From Amborella trichopoda (Eukaryota; Streptophyta; Magnoliopsida; Amborellales; Amborellaceae), in assembly GCF_000471905.2 (NCBI RefSeq), contig NW_006499912.1, positions 3,775,344 to 3,839,343 of the forward strand: DNA of 64,000 nucleotides, given 5' to 3'. Under the pieces are notes generated by a model that searched no databases, had not been told where the DNA came from, and was given only the letters and a program-made list of their open reading frames with translations. Made by a program: the position numbers and the translations under genes. This document shows, one piece after another, positions 25,346 to 38,500 of this stretch; the stretch's first letter is position 1, and the number at the start of each line of letters is the position of its first letter.

Positions 25346-25950
25346 ACAAGCTTTTTAATCTATCTACTAGCTGATGCACTTGCATTTTGGTTCCCAATAG
25401 AAAACATAGTCCAACATCATAGTTTGAAATAATATTTCGGATATCTGATGTTCGACCAAAACAAACCCTCCTACCTCACATGTTGAAGCTTATCCTCTCG
25501 TAACAATCCAATAGGATTTGTTTGTGGGTTTTTTTATTTTATTTTCGTTGGTTCTTTTAATTTATTTTTAAAAGAGGATGACCCTTTTATAATAACTTTG
25601 TTATTTTTTAAAAGAGAACAAATTATTTTAATCTTGTAAAGAGATTTTTAATCTTGTAAAGAGATCCTTGAGGTAGATTTCTTACAAATCCTGGAAATAT
25701 ACTCTCTCATTCCTTTAATTTTATTTTTAGTTTTCTAATTTATTAGCTTTGTCCCTCTTCAAATTAACCTCACCCATGGACAGCTACACTTTAGATTTAA
25801 TTTTGGCCACGACAAGAAACTGTGCTATTTACAGGACTTTGTCAACAAGAAAGGCTCCTTAATCAATTGTGCTTTCAATTACAATAAAACTATAAAAATT
25901 TCACTCTCGAAGAGCTTCCACGATGAATATCAAACAGTAAAAACTTGTGG

Positions 25951-25989
<39 letters not shown>

Positions 25990-26590
25990 CAATTTTCGTC
26001 TTTATAGATTATACATCTTTCCATTTGGAAAAAATCCTAAGGTGACAATGAATAACAGTAGCGCACAAACACCACATTTCAGAAACCCCACCAATCTCTC
26101 TCCCTCTCCCTCTCCCTCTCAACAAAATAATAATAATAATAATAATAACTCCTATCACAGAAGGGCAGAGGGGTACAGGAGGTCAGAATTAGAGGAAATA
26201 GAGAAAGAAACACAGAATGGTCGACTTGCTCAGCTAAATACAAAACAGAGAAACTTAGTGAGAAAGAACACAAACAGCGACTCTTTTTGGATTTTTGTTT
26301 TAATAAAGAAAATTGAACACAAATAGCACAGGGGTGGCACAAACACAAAGAAACTTAGAGAGAGAGAGAACATAAACAGTGACTCTTTTTTAATGCTGCT
26401 TCTACTTTGCAGAATGTACATATTCGACTTGAGAAAACTCATAATATGACTATATAACAGCATAACGTGCCAACACTCTGTCAGATCCTCTCTCTCTCTC
26501 TCTCTCTCCCTTCCCCCCCCCCCCCCTTACTATGACAATACAAGAGGAAGACACATTTTAAAACCCTCACCTCTCTCCCTTGGTCTCTCT
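25346..26590. other. Spacer between L1 and the BABAM1-like gene, with microsatellites
   Basis: It holds (CT)n at 25952-25988, a (CCCTCT)n stretch near 26098-26119, (AAT)n near 26127-26148, and a CT run followed by about 14 C at 26487-26526. The last ~100 bp likely include the 3' UTR of the minus-strand gene. Short open frames here are low-complexity products. Confidence 0.6.
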
Positions 26591-29500
26591 CTAATTGTTT
26601 GCTGGATTTCCTTCATCCTCCCTCCCAGTTGTTTCAGCATTGGCAGGTGCCTTTTTGGTGAGGGACTTAGGGATGTCGAGGTCATCTTGCAAGCACCGCT
26701 GTTGTGGGTGAGAGAGCAAGACACACATGTGGCGGAAGAGGACACGAGCAAGGCCCACCCCACTCTCCACAATGTACCCTTCGTACTCACTCACACGCTC
26801 CAATGCATCCACTAAAGCATCATAGACCTTTTGTGGGCAGTTATCACGGCTTGGCTTCTCATGAAGATACATGGCATCAAATGTAAAAAGTTTCTGATTT
26901 TCAGACCAGTGGAACTCTGGTACCACTGATGACCTACAGTATATCAAGATCTACACACACGCACAGAGAGAGAGAGAGAGATCATTAGAGCATTACAACA
27001 GAGGGTATATACACCACAAGCCAGTGTAGGATACACACACACGCACAGTCAAAATCATCTAAGGAAAGTATTGATTGGAAGGAAAGGTATCAACTAACAT
27101 GATGAAGTATGGTATGTGCTACTCCGAAAGGGAATCCAACATTCCTTTCTATTGAGGAAGAGGAAGTTAACCATATTGAGGCCCACCACGGCATTCACCT
27201 GGGTACAGTTAATCTCCACCTTCCAATATTGGAAGAGATAGTGGATACCCCTTTAGCATACCAACTAACAAAACATTTTTCTGATAAATATAACACGATC
27301 CATGGGAACATCATACATGTGCCCAAATGGAATTATGAAGGGCTTCCGGTGTTGGCATCGCATTATGAGTTTGCTATGCATAAAATGCCTTAAAACTTAA
27401 AAACCCTACACCAAAAATGAAATGGAAGTAAGACAAAATGTCCCATAAACTCTTAAAGAACTATTCTCAAGTATCAACTTACCACGTGCATAGACTCGAT
27501 AAGGTCCAAAATTATTATTAATTCCATAGAAACTGACTGTTAATGAAGTGTAGCCCAGACAAGTTGACTGAGTTTCAAGTTTATTGTTCTGAGTTTTCAA
27601 ACCACATTGATGAAGTTTGTAAATTCAATTTAAATCCTACCATATAAGTGAATCAGAAATATTTTCAAGTTCCATATATGTAAGCAAAGGAGGTACCGTT
27701 TTTTTTTGGGTGAGCAAATGAGGTCCAAATCAAGTTCTTAGTTTTAAATTAGCATGGGTCATTTGAACAGGATGTTTTACAGGGTATTGTAGCATGGAAC
27801 CATGTGTTCTTCCTAGCGTGATAGAACATGGAACTTAGTCAATTCCATGTGTCATGCATGCTTTCTTCAATCATCATGAAAGGACAAGAACACAATGCAA
27901 CCTAATGTCTCAAATACAGGACTCAAGAACAAAAGACGTAAAAAAGAAAAAGATGAACAGACAAGAACATCAGTGGTAGCCCTAATGTCTCAAAAACAAA
28001 ATACAAAGACAGGTAAGAGTTGTGAAACAATGTTATTTTTGAGCCCACAATCCAATCTGATTCTTATGACAATTGCATGACAACTATATTACCCTACACA
28101 ATTATTATGCATATCCAATCTAGTGAAGTTGATGGATCCAAGTGATGACCAGTTTGTCTATTGAAGCTGAAATAGCAGTTTTATGAGAACTGAAGCTGAC
28201 ATAACAATGAGATATACATGCATAAAACAAGGATTTATCCTCATGCAGAAACCACAATAGGCACTGAGTTGTCATGGGACTAACCAATTCAATCAAACAC
28301 ATTCTTTTTTTTGGCTAACCATATTCAATAAAAAATGTTCAACAAGTAATTTGCCCACCATTGATATTAAAAAAAAGAAGTTCCAAAAGAACCAAAAAAT
28401 ATGTTTTACCTGCTATTACTTTTTGTACATTTCAAAATTTCCAATCGCAAACTTGATTATTCAAATATTAAACAACTACTCTTGTACATGTCTCTCTGTG
28501 TGTATGGCAGGGTCAAGTACAATGCACAGACGCCTCTATGTGCCCAAGATACCAGCATTGATACAATAATATACCAGCATTGCTACGGGATACAGTAGGG
28601 ATATGGTTCAGCCACATCCAGTCCTGTTACTTGGGAGTTCCTCAAGATTTTGAGTCCCCAGTTTACATAGTAATACTAATACATAACATTATCAAGGATG
28701 ATGTGTATCTAATATTATAATACTTATAAATGATGTAATTTATGAGAACCTTGTCCCCTACCCATGTATTATAGAGGAAACTTGTCCTCAAATCATACAA
28801 AACATTATCAAGAATGATGTCTAATAGGATAACTGAACCTGTCCTGGAATTTGGGAAAAGCCAAGTCAGATTCCCACTTCCCATATTATGTGCCCCCATC
28901 CATATCCATGCATCATAGGGAATCAATGTATGCATGGTATTTGCTTTATGGTTTGCCATCTGGTGTTGATCTACGTTCATGTGACCCATCATTTTATTCT
29001 TCATCCACTCATTTGATTAACAGTGATCTGCAAATTTCTAAAACCAAGAATAAGGAACACAATCAAACAAGAAAACATTTAGAAGGCAACAAGGAAGAAT
29101 AAATCCCAAGAGTGAGAGCTGGTTGACAGTGTATATATGTCAAAGGTATCCATTTTTTATCATTTAAGTAGTTGTACGGTGTAAGGAAATAGGTGCTTGC
29201 TTCTCTTAAGGAGCAGCCAAGTAACCCAACTCTCGCTGTGCTAGAGAAGACTTTGTCCACAAAGATTCTGAAGCTTGTGGATGCAGCCACGGTGCCAATT
29301 ACAAACCACACCCAGCAACTGTGGTCCATTTGGGCAAATAAGGATCTTGAAATTTATACTATCTTCCACTCAATTACGATTTTCCACCAAGGGGACTAAA
29401 GAATTCAAAGTATTGGGGAGGGTGAGGCCAGTTCTAGGGCCCTTAGTCCCATTTGAGTTACCTCAAGGGACTTGGGGAATTTGGATGAAGACATTAAATC

Positions 29501-32500
29501 GAGCAATAGAATTTGAGTTAGTTGAGCAAAACTATACAAGGAAGAGTATGCTACAGCATCTCCTCTTGAAGAAATTTCAAGCAGTAGGGATTACTCGCTG
29601 GTAGGTCATATATGCAACACCCTGAAAAGAAATTCATGAAAATGGGAATTTTTCTCATCATATTTCTCAATTGTCTGCTTGAAGAAAATGCAAATTCTTA
29701 TCATCTTTTAAAGAGGAAAAGGACTTGGGGAGAATAAAGGGCACTAGCAAAACAGGCTGCTACAAGGGAGCTGAAAAAGCTGCCTCAATCTGTAATTTTC
29801 GAGAACCTTGTCCCCTATGTTACCTAGAGACTAGAATGGGTGTCAGTTTTAGACACATGCCTAAGGTGTCTGACACAGCACCCAGCAAATTAGGAATGGG
29901 AAGATATGTCTGTGCAGTTATTTTTCTAAAATTATAAAACGCATGAAAAGGAGATGCAAACCTAGGACATGGTCAAAATTGTGTAGGAGAATAGGATTTG
30001 AACACAGGACATGGTGTAGCTGCCATCAAAATTACAATCAACGACCTAATGCCTAAGGGCCTGTTCAAACACAACACTTATTGCCAGTAACTGCCACAGT
30101 TTGACTCTGCCATTTGAAAGCAGCAAAAGCCAGAGTTTGGTCCACTCCTGCTATTTCACAATGAGGCCTTTTTCTAGGCTGATTTATGTAAACACCCACT
30201 ACATATATGAACTACATATAAATGGGCCCTGGCCCTGGCCCTCCCTCCCTCAAAAAAAAAAAAAAAAGAAGATCATCTATCCATCCATCCATCTATCTAT
30301 CTATCTATCATTCTATATAGGTCAAACAAATTCCCCCAAAAGCCTCAATCAAATATTTTTTACTAAAATGAATGGCCTGAATGGGATCTCCTCAAAAAAT
30401 TAAAAAAATAAAACTATATATATATAGGGGAATGATCCTATGTATTTACAATACACAGGTTTAAGGTGATTTTCGCCCTCCACCGTTGGATTGCGCTCCA
30501 ATCTCGTTATCAAAAGTCTCCCTCACCTGCTAACTCGTTCAACAAGTGACCTTGTTTATTTTCACTTTTACCTCTTATATTACTTTTGGGTTTTCCCTCT
30601 CTCTTCCTTCTCCCACTCTCTTTCTCTTCCGTCTCCCCCTCTTTCTCTCTTTCCACCTCCCTCTCTCTTCCTCCCCGTTGTAGAAACTCTCTCTTCCTTC
30701 TGTCTTCCGTCTCCCCCCTGTCTGTCTCTCTCTTTCCGCCTCCCTCTCTCTTCCCACCAAAGCTCTGTCAAAGTCAGCCATGCATTCTGGCTTGGCCAGC
30801 CATGCAAATAACCATATTGGTGCTCGTGCCCCCTCCATCAACAGCTTGAATACTGCTGTAGTTCTTAGTAACTACCTGAACATGCTTCGACAAACTCCAT
30901 GAACTTAAACCACAGTCTACTTCGACGAGATGGTAATTCAGCTCCGTGCTCTTTCGGAAACCCATTCTCAGAACTCCCAAGGAAACCACCATTTCCAGCA
31001 GCAAGTGACTCATGAGCTCCTGGAGGAACAATAACAATGGTGGGGCATCACAACAATCTCGGAACAATAACCAGACCCCAAATGGAAATGCCACGATGAA
31101 TAACGGGATCGGAGGCAGGGTAAGCTCCGGTATGATGGGTGATGGCATGGCCATGGGTAACAATGGAACCAACATGTCCAATATTATCATCGGCATGATG
31201 CGGAATCAAAGCAACACTTCCAAAGGCATAGCAAACAGTTCTTCTCGGGCAAGTGGTAAAAATGCCTTCAATTAAAGGTTGAGTATGCAGCACATGAAGG
31301 AGATGGTGCTGGACATTCCTCACGACTATACCGAAAATGGAATGCTCAATGGGGAACCAGGTGACATTGTTTGTTTTTTCTTTTTCCGATAAATAGGTGA
31401 CATTGGTTTCAGATGGAAAAATTAGAAGACTTTTCCTTATTCGGTAGCAGAGCAAAATTAAATCTGATATGTTGTACAGAAGAAACTAGCACTAAGGTTT
31501 GATGATGATGTTTGTGCCTGCATGTAAAGCATTCATGCATGCATTGCATATTCATGGTATGGAGTGTACATGGCACGTTACATTGCCGGAACGATTGTGC
31601 TCTCTGATTCATGTTTTTGTTTTTTACAGTATTTAGCAGTTTTGAGGTTTTTGCCAGTTCTAGCTGTATCTTTCTATATGTTACAGTGATCAACTCCAGT
31701 AAAGTTTGTATTTCCAATGGCTGTTCTCATAAACAAAATCCCTCTCTCTCCTGGACTTAAATCTCTCTCTTGGACTTAAATCTCTCTCTCTCACACATAT
31801 GTCTCTCATACCATTTCTCATTCCCTCTCTCATTTGGACCTAAAATCTCTCTCTCTGGTATGTTAACAGTGGGTGGGAATGGAGGGTGGAACGTCATGTT
31901 TTTCTATGTTTCTTCTGGACCTGATGTCTATCACTGATATGGCCAAGACTTTGATAGAGCTTTGGGGGGAAGAGAGAGGGAGGTGCAAAGAGAGAGACAG
32001 ACAGGGGGGAGGCGGATGAGAGAAGGAAGAGAGTTTCTACAGCGGGGAGGAAGAGAAAGGAAGGCTGAAAGAGAGAAAGAGGGGGAGACGGAAGACGGAG
32101 GAGGAAGTGGAGACGAAAGAGAGAGAGGGAGACGGAAGAGAAAGAAGGGAAAAACCCAAAGATAATGTACAAGGATAAAATTTAATAGGGTTACCCGTTG
32201 AATTTTAGCAGGTGAGAGAGTTTGGTTATCGAGATTGGTGCCCAATCCAATGGTGTAGGGCTAAAATCACTTTAAACCTGTGTATTGTAAATACACAAGA
32301 TCATTCCCCATATATATATATATATATATATATTCTATCGGTACACAATTTTTATAATAAGAAACAATAGTAGGCAGGTAACACAGAGGAGGAGATACAT
32401 CAATAACAAGCCAATTTATATAAGTGGTATTTTTAAACTTTAAAAAGAATATCAACTTTATTTGCATAATAGATATTAGACAAAGGAAACTTACATTAGG

Positions 32501-35500
32501 CACTTGCAGTAACTAGAGAAGATTTTCCACTCTTCAGGGCAATAACTTGGTAGAGTATCCAAATTACAATCACACATACCAATCCTCACAGTCACTCTTA
32601 AAAGAAGTTCGGTATGGTTCATGCACCACCCGATAAACAGGAGTAGAAAAGAAAGGAAAAGGACTAATACAATAATAGTAAAGAGAAAAGAGAATAACAA
32701 GGTCACAGATTGTAAAGAGTTGCAGAGAAAAACGGAGAAGATAAGCAGCAGGATATTTCTGAGAACATAGAGCACTGACTAAGAAAGATATCAGGGAGGT
32801 ATGGCTAAGAATTTAGAGAGAGATATCGCAGAGGAATGAGAGCACAGAGAGATGTTACAGAGATATGTGAGTACAGAGAGACGAGAGCATAGAGAGTTGT
32901 CACAGAGATATGTGAGCACAGAGAGATGTGAGTTCAGAGAGACGAGAGCACAGAGAGTTGTCACATAGATATGTGAGCACAAAGAGATGTGAGTTCAGAG
33001 AGACGAGAGCACAGAGAGTTGTCACAGAGATATGTGAGCACAGACTGAGTGGAGAACAGAGAAAAACCTTAGCAGAGAGCAGAGAGAGAGAGACTCTGGA
33101 TCAGAGAGCACTTGGGAGGAAGAGGTCTTCTAACTCCTGATGCCTTCAAATGAACCTTCGTCCCCCTTTTATAGATGGCGGACACCAGAGTTTTTATTTG
33201 GAGTCCGCTGTCTCTTCAAAATTAAAAGAGGTGAAATGAAATAAAGTAGGATGAACAGTAAAAGGTGTTGGCACCGAAAGACGTTGGTGACGGGATAAAA
33301 AGTAGGCTGAATAGGGAAAAGTTGGTTGAAAAGGAGTGAATAGTAAAAGCTAAATAGTAAAATTTGTCGGCTGATTTTGCCAGGTGTTAGTGACCTCTGG
33401 CAAAGGCAAAATTATTGGTGTCGGCAACATCTAGTAACAGTGAAAGGCTTTTGGCAGTAGAGATATTAGTGTCGCCAGCAAAGCATCTATTCGGGCTTTA
33501 TGGGAAATTGGGTCGCGGTTGCTGGAGCTGACAGCCTTCATTTTCTTGAGTATAATCCTCTTCATTTTGTGTAGAGGTGGACATGGCTTCTTCTTCTTCA
33601 CCGAAGATCTATAAGAGTTTCTTTCTAAGTTCCTCCTTGCTAACTGTGGGGTGCTGTCGACGCATTTTATTTATATAACTGGACATATTTATCTCTGTTT
33701 CTGGAGATGGGACCAGAATTTTCTTCATTTTGATATTTTCAGGATCTAGGGCTCTGTTCTCATAGACGTCCCACCACTTTATATATATCTGTCTTCCAAG
33801 TTTGGGAATGTATTCCCAATTATGTGTATAATCATCAGTTATTTGATATGACCATTTCATTATCCAAGGTATCTGGTATAAGGCCATGAAATACATATGT
33901 ATATCTATTTGTGTATTATTATTATTCTATTCAATGAATTTCTTCTGGGAAGCTTGTATTTTTGGGGGCAGTATTTCCGTTCATGATCCCCAGAGTTGGA
34001 ACTAGTTTTTAAACCAGTTGGGGAATTCCCCTATTAATGGTATTTTTATTTGAAGGAACCAGGTATGGGGATTATTACTATTTTGGAGAGCAAAAATATT
34101 ATGCCAAGCTTCTATATAGTCAGAATATCTGAAGTATCTAATATTTAATCCTTCGGGTTAGTAGCCTTCTAGGCTTTAATGGGTCTAAGCCCCACTCCTC
34201 ATAAGATATAATTTTTTGTATTTGGAATTTGGAGTAGGCTATGATATTAGTATTTTTTCTATAAAAATGGACCAGTGTAATTGATCCTGTTTCTGATAAG
34301 ATGGCTTCAAACCATTCTCTGGTTTTATCATGTTTTCATGGATGGAGGTGATTGTTTAGGTAGATATCAGCTATTTCATATGGATCTCTATTTTTATGAA
34401 TGCCCTCTATTATTATTGTAGCTATAAAGGAGGTTTCTATAAACCTCATTTTCTCTCTTGAGTTATTAGATATTGATATTGCCTCAGGTGAGAAAACTAT
34501 TTCCTACGCCTGCTTCCTAACTAACTGATTTGGGGTTATTGGAGAGTTTATCAAGGTTTTGTCTGCTACTGGGACTATGTCCATTTTCCCTTTCCCTTTG
34601 TTTGATATTATTTTCCTGTTCCCCCAGCAAAAACTCACAGGTTAAAAAGTCGGGCAAAAAATTATGATTTCCTTTAATATCTTCAATATCAAATTCGAAA
34701 GAGGATAAGATACCTTGCCATCTTGCAAATATTTGTTTGGATATAAGATTTTTTACATCTTTTTGAAGAATATCTTTAGCAGCTTTACAATCAGTTCTAA
34801 TAAGAAACTTTTGGTTTAATAAATCGCTTTGGAATTTGGTAACACAATGGACAATGGCTAAAATTTCTTTTTTAACCGTGGAGTAATTTTGCTGCGTTTG
34901 ATTCCAAGCTCGAGATGTAAAACGAACTAGATGCTCCGTAATTGACAGTCCTTGTTTAAGAATTCCTCCCAATCCTATTTCGGAGGCATCACATTCTATT
35001 ATCTTAAAGGCAGTAGGATTTGAGAGAGTAAGACAAGGTAACTCTTTAGCTTTTATTTTTATTTTTCTGATAGCTAAAGTATCCTCTTCAGTCCATTTTG
35101 GAGGATTCTTCTTTATACCATGTTGGAGGATTCATCTTTATACCATTTATAATGAGACAATGCAGGGCACCTAAGATTGGACGGGAGGTCTTCAGACCTA
35201 GCATCTAAAAGTGCAGTGCTTCCTACAAAGTGAAGTGTGATTGTATATATCAATGTATTGACTGCATCGCTTTCGTTATTGGTTATTTCTTGACCGTAGT
35301 CATTTTTTACCGTCCATTGTCTTGTAGCAGTCAGTATCTCATTGTTCTTATTTTCCTCCATATAAAAATCCCACCATCCTCTTAACCATCCAGTAAAACC
35401 ACAGATGATCGCTTTAGCTATCTCTTGATCATGGTTCCCACCTATCTTACATGTTGTGGTTACATGGTCATATGTTTCATTGCATCAAGTATTTGATGGT

Positions 35501-38500
35501 CAGACATACCATCTATATTCCAATTGACTATTGTTCCTGAATATGATACGGTACTAATGATTAGGTCTTCTTCAAACTGAATATCTACGGGTGTTGGTCT
35601 TGGGTAGTACATTCTAGTTTGAGAGGTTGGTCTAAACTTTTTACCGTAATCTAGTCTATTGATTTCAGGACTTTCCGTTTTAAAGGCTTCTTCCATCTCC
35701 TGGATTTCATTATTGGTTATGTCTTCTTCCTGTAGAACCATAGCATAGCCTCTGGTTCGGTTACTACACCTTTCCCTTTTATACTTAGCTTAGCCAGTTT
35801 TTGTACCAACTCATCTATTAATTCCTTATTGTCTTCCTTCTTTTTTATACCGTCTAGGCTAAATTGTTCTTTACTTAGTTCTGGAGGTGTTTTAAATAAC
35901 ACAGCCTTTTTCTTATCTGTACATACTGCCTTGTCTTTAAGTATATTATAGGGTTTACTTATTATATTTTCAATCCTAGTGGTTTGTTTCCCAATAGTTT
36001 GTGGACAAAGATTAGTATAGTTGTTTTGTTCAATTATGTGGGGTATAACATCTATTTTATGGGTGTTATGTTCATTTTCTTTGGGAATAATTTTATAAGG
36101 TGAGGCTCTAGTTTCAGGTTTTTCCTTTAGTGCCCCTTTTATCTGAAGGCTTTTTTCAAGGGGATGAATACTATGTATTTCTTCCCCTTCATTGGTATAG
36201 AAAGTTTGGTACTGGTTTTCAATAGTATTAATACTGAAGTCTGGTATTGGTATTTCTTTTTCTTTTAACGTATTTTTTAGCCAATCGAAAATCTTATATT
36301 CTGTTTATTTTTCTTTATAAACTTATTAAATCTTTTATGAAAGGCATCTAGTAATTCTTGAGGGAATTCCACTAAATACCAATCTCGGATTTGTTTATTT
36401 TCTTCGGACAAGAAATCGTATCTAAGTCCTTCTATATCTATCTTGAATCTTTCCTCTTTCTGGAGAGTAAGTATGTTAAAGTCCAAATCGGAGGGCGTTG
36501 GTTCATTATCAGATGAACTTGGTTCATAAACTTTATATATTGGTCTTTGTATCATCCTATCAGAAAGTAGTTGCAAGCTTTCCTGCTCATTATTAATAGA
36601 TATACTCTATTCTACTGTCTTAATAGCAAAACTAGATTTAAACTCAAAAGATCCTTTTTTATATATATCAGATATAGGTACTTTTAGGATATTCCAATTC
36701 TGTATTTGTCTTTTCTATATTATCTATAGTTACTTCTTCTTTATTTTTTATTCGTAGTGTACTGTTAGATGAAGATGTTGTTCTATTGGATAGCGTCCTA
36801 ATGAAATTTGCCATTTCAAGATAACGGTCCCTGTACCTTTTTCACGGCTCTTCCAGTTTCAGTAGCGCGAGTCACGACGACTTTTAGTTTCAATTCTCGG
36901 TCTTATCTTGGATGGTAAATTATATATATATATAGACACACACATATATATGTGTGTGTGTGTGTGTGTCTTGTCTGTTTGTCTATCAACCCATCTATCT
37001 ATCTATTTATCTATCTACAAATGTACTCCCTGAAGAGATCCCCCATCTATCTATCCATATATGTTTTCCTTGACAAGATCCCCCACTGCAACAGGTCCCA
37101 GATTCCCCTTACAGCTCCAATCAAAATTTAGTTTTGCGCTCCTTCCGAGAGAAAATTGCACTTGTGTAATTTGGTAACCTGCGGCAAACTTAACCTAACA
37201 ATCACCTTAAAGCCAGAATCAAAATCCAACATTTTATAACCCCGGAATTATTTTCTTGACTTCACCCAATATAAGATTGTGGCTTTGAGCTTTCCTCTTG
37301 AAGTTTGTAGGCCCACTTCTTTTATTCCTGAATACTCTATCGTTCCTTTGCAACCACAACATCTATAAAACTGGGAACAGGGCTAGATGCCACAAAATAA
37401 TGCCCAATTTTAGCAATGGTGGTGCATAATATCGTAAGATTAAACCTCAACCGTGCAAGGCATCACCGACATAATATCAAATAAGTCCAAAGCACACAAC
37501 CAAATGGAAGGTGAAGGGATGGTGTAGAAAAAGATGACTTACATTTTCCTCACTCTCTTTACACAACAAACATATATTTGGGAAGGCAAAGCCCTTCTTC
37601 CTCAAATGATCCATTGTCAATACCTTGTTTAATACAGCTAACAATGAAAATTCTTGAGTCCAATGGGGATCTGGATTTGTCCATACCAAGGTCTTAAAAT
37701 TCAGCGATTCGGATCAGAATCGCCCGATCCGAATAAAAAATCGTCAATACCATACCGGATCCCTCAATATATCGGGATTTGGCTAAGTCCTCCCAGAACC
37801 GGTCCATACCGGTTCTGACGTCACCGAACCTGTTCTAAAACTTCATCGAACATGTTTGAAACATCATATTTTTTCTTCTAATTTTTTAAACACATTTTTT
37901 TTATTTTGAGATGTCTAAAAAAATATTAATAAACGGCCCCCACAAGCAAGAATTGGCCCCAATTGCACGCTAAGCATGCACCCCGCTCAAGCATGAGCAA
38001 TAAAAGGCATGGGCCTTAAACCCTTTATGGAGCTTCACACTCATTAAATTGGTCGATGTGGGACAATTCTCCCACTTCTTCCTTTATGCGCGCAAAGAGA
38101 GAGAGTGTTTAAGCAATTGCCCATCAAAACTTTGAGCCCTAAAAAACTGTGCGCAAAGAGAGAGAAAGGAAGGGTTGGCATGTTTGAGCCCTACAACAAA
38201 TCATGGTCGATCAAAATAAACTACAAGCCAATAATTTTTCTACAAATGAATAAATAAAATGACAAAGGAAAAATAAAAATAAAAAAATAGTGAATTTTAT
38301 CCCTTTGAAAAAATCAAAAAAAATCATTGAGTAGAACTACACATGACCTTAGAATAACAGTGCCTTAATTAAAGATACACAAAATAAGATAGAAATGATA
38401 GGATAAGGTGCACATTCTCCTATTTAATTTTTTTTCCCTCTTATACTAAGTGTTCCATTAAAAGACAATTGACGACCCAAATATGATTTTCTGACGACTG

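Noticed and set aside
27109-27393. 94-codon plus-strand open frame in the BABAM1-like intron
   Set aside because: No family motif, no paired exon or splice context, and it runs opposite to the host gene. It could be chance or an old fragment.
27406-27600. Minus-strand open frame with a GTAAGT-like donor, possible extra exon of the BABAM1-like gene
   Set aside because: Exons 2 and 3 already join in frame into a run that is continuous in homologues, so an extra exon would disrupt it.
29193-29604. Protein-like text on the plus strand over two frames
   Set aside because: It looks somewhat coding, but I cannot match it to any family and it has stops and a frame change.
30575-30841. Open frames on both strands in CT/GA-rich sequence (also 31894-32245)
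   Set aside because: Low-complexity translations of the element's terminal repeats, not genes.
32816-33062. CRISPR-like repeat arrangement
   Set aside because: Contiguous 61-bp tandem repeats without unique spacers, in plant DNA.
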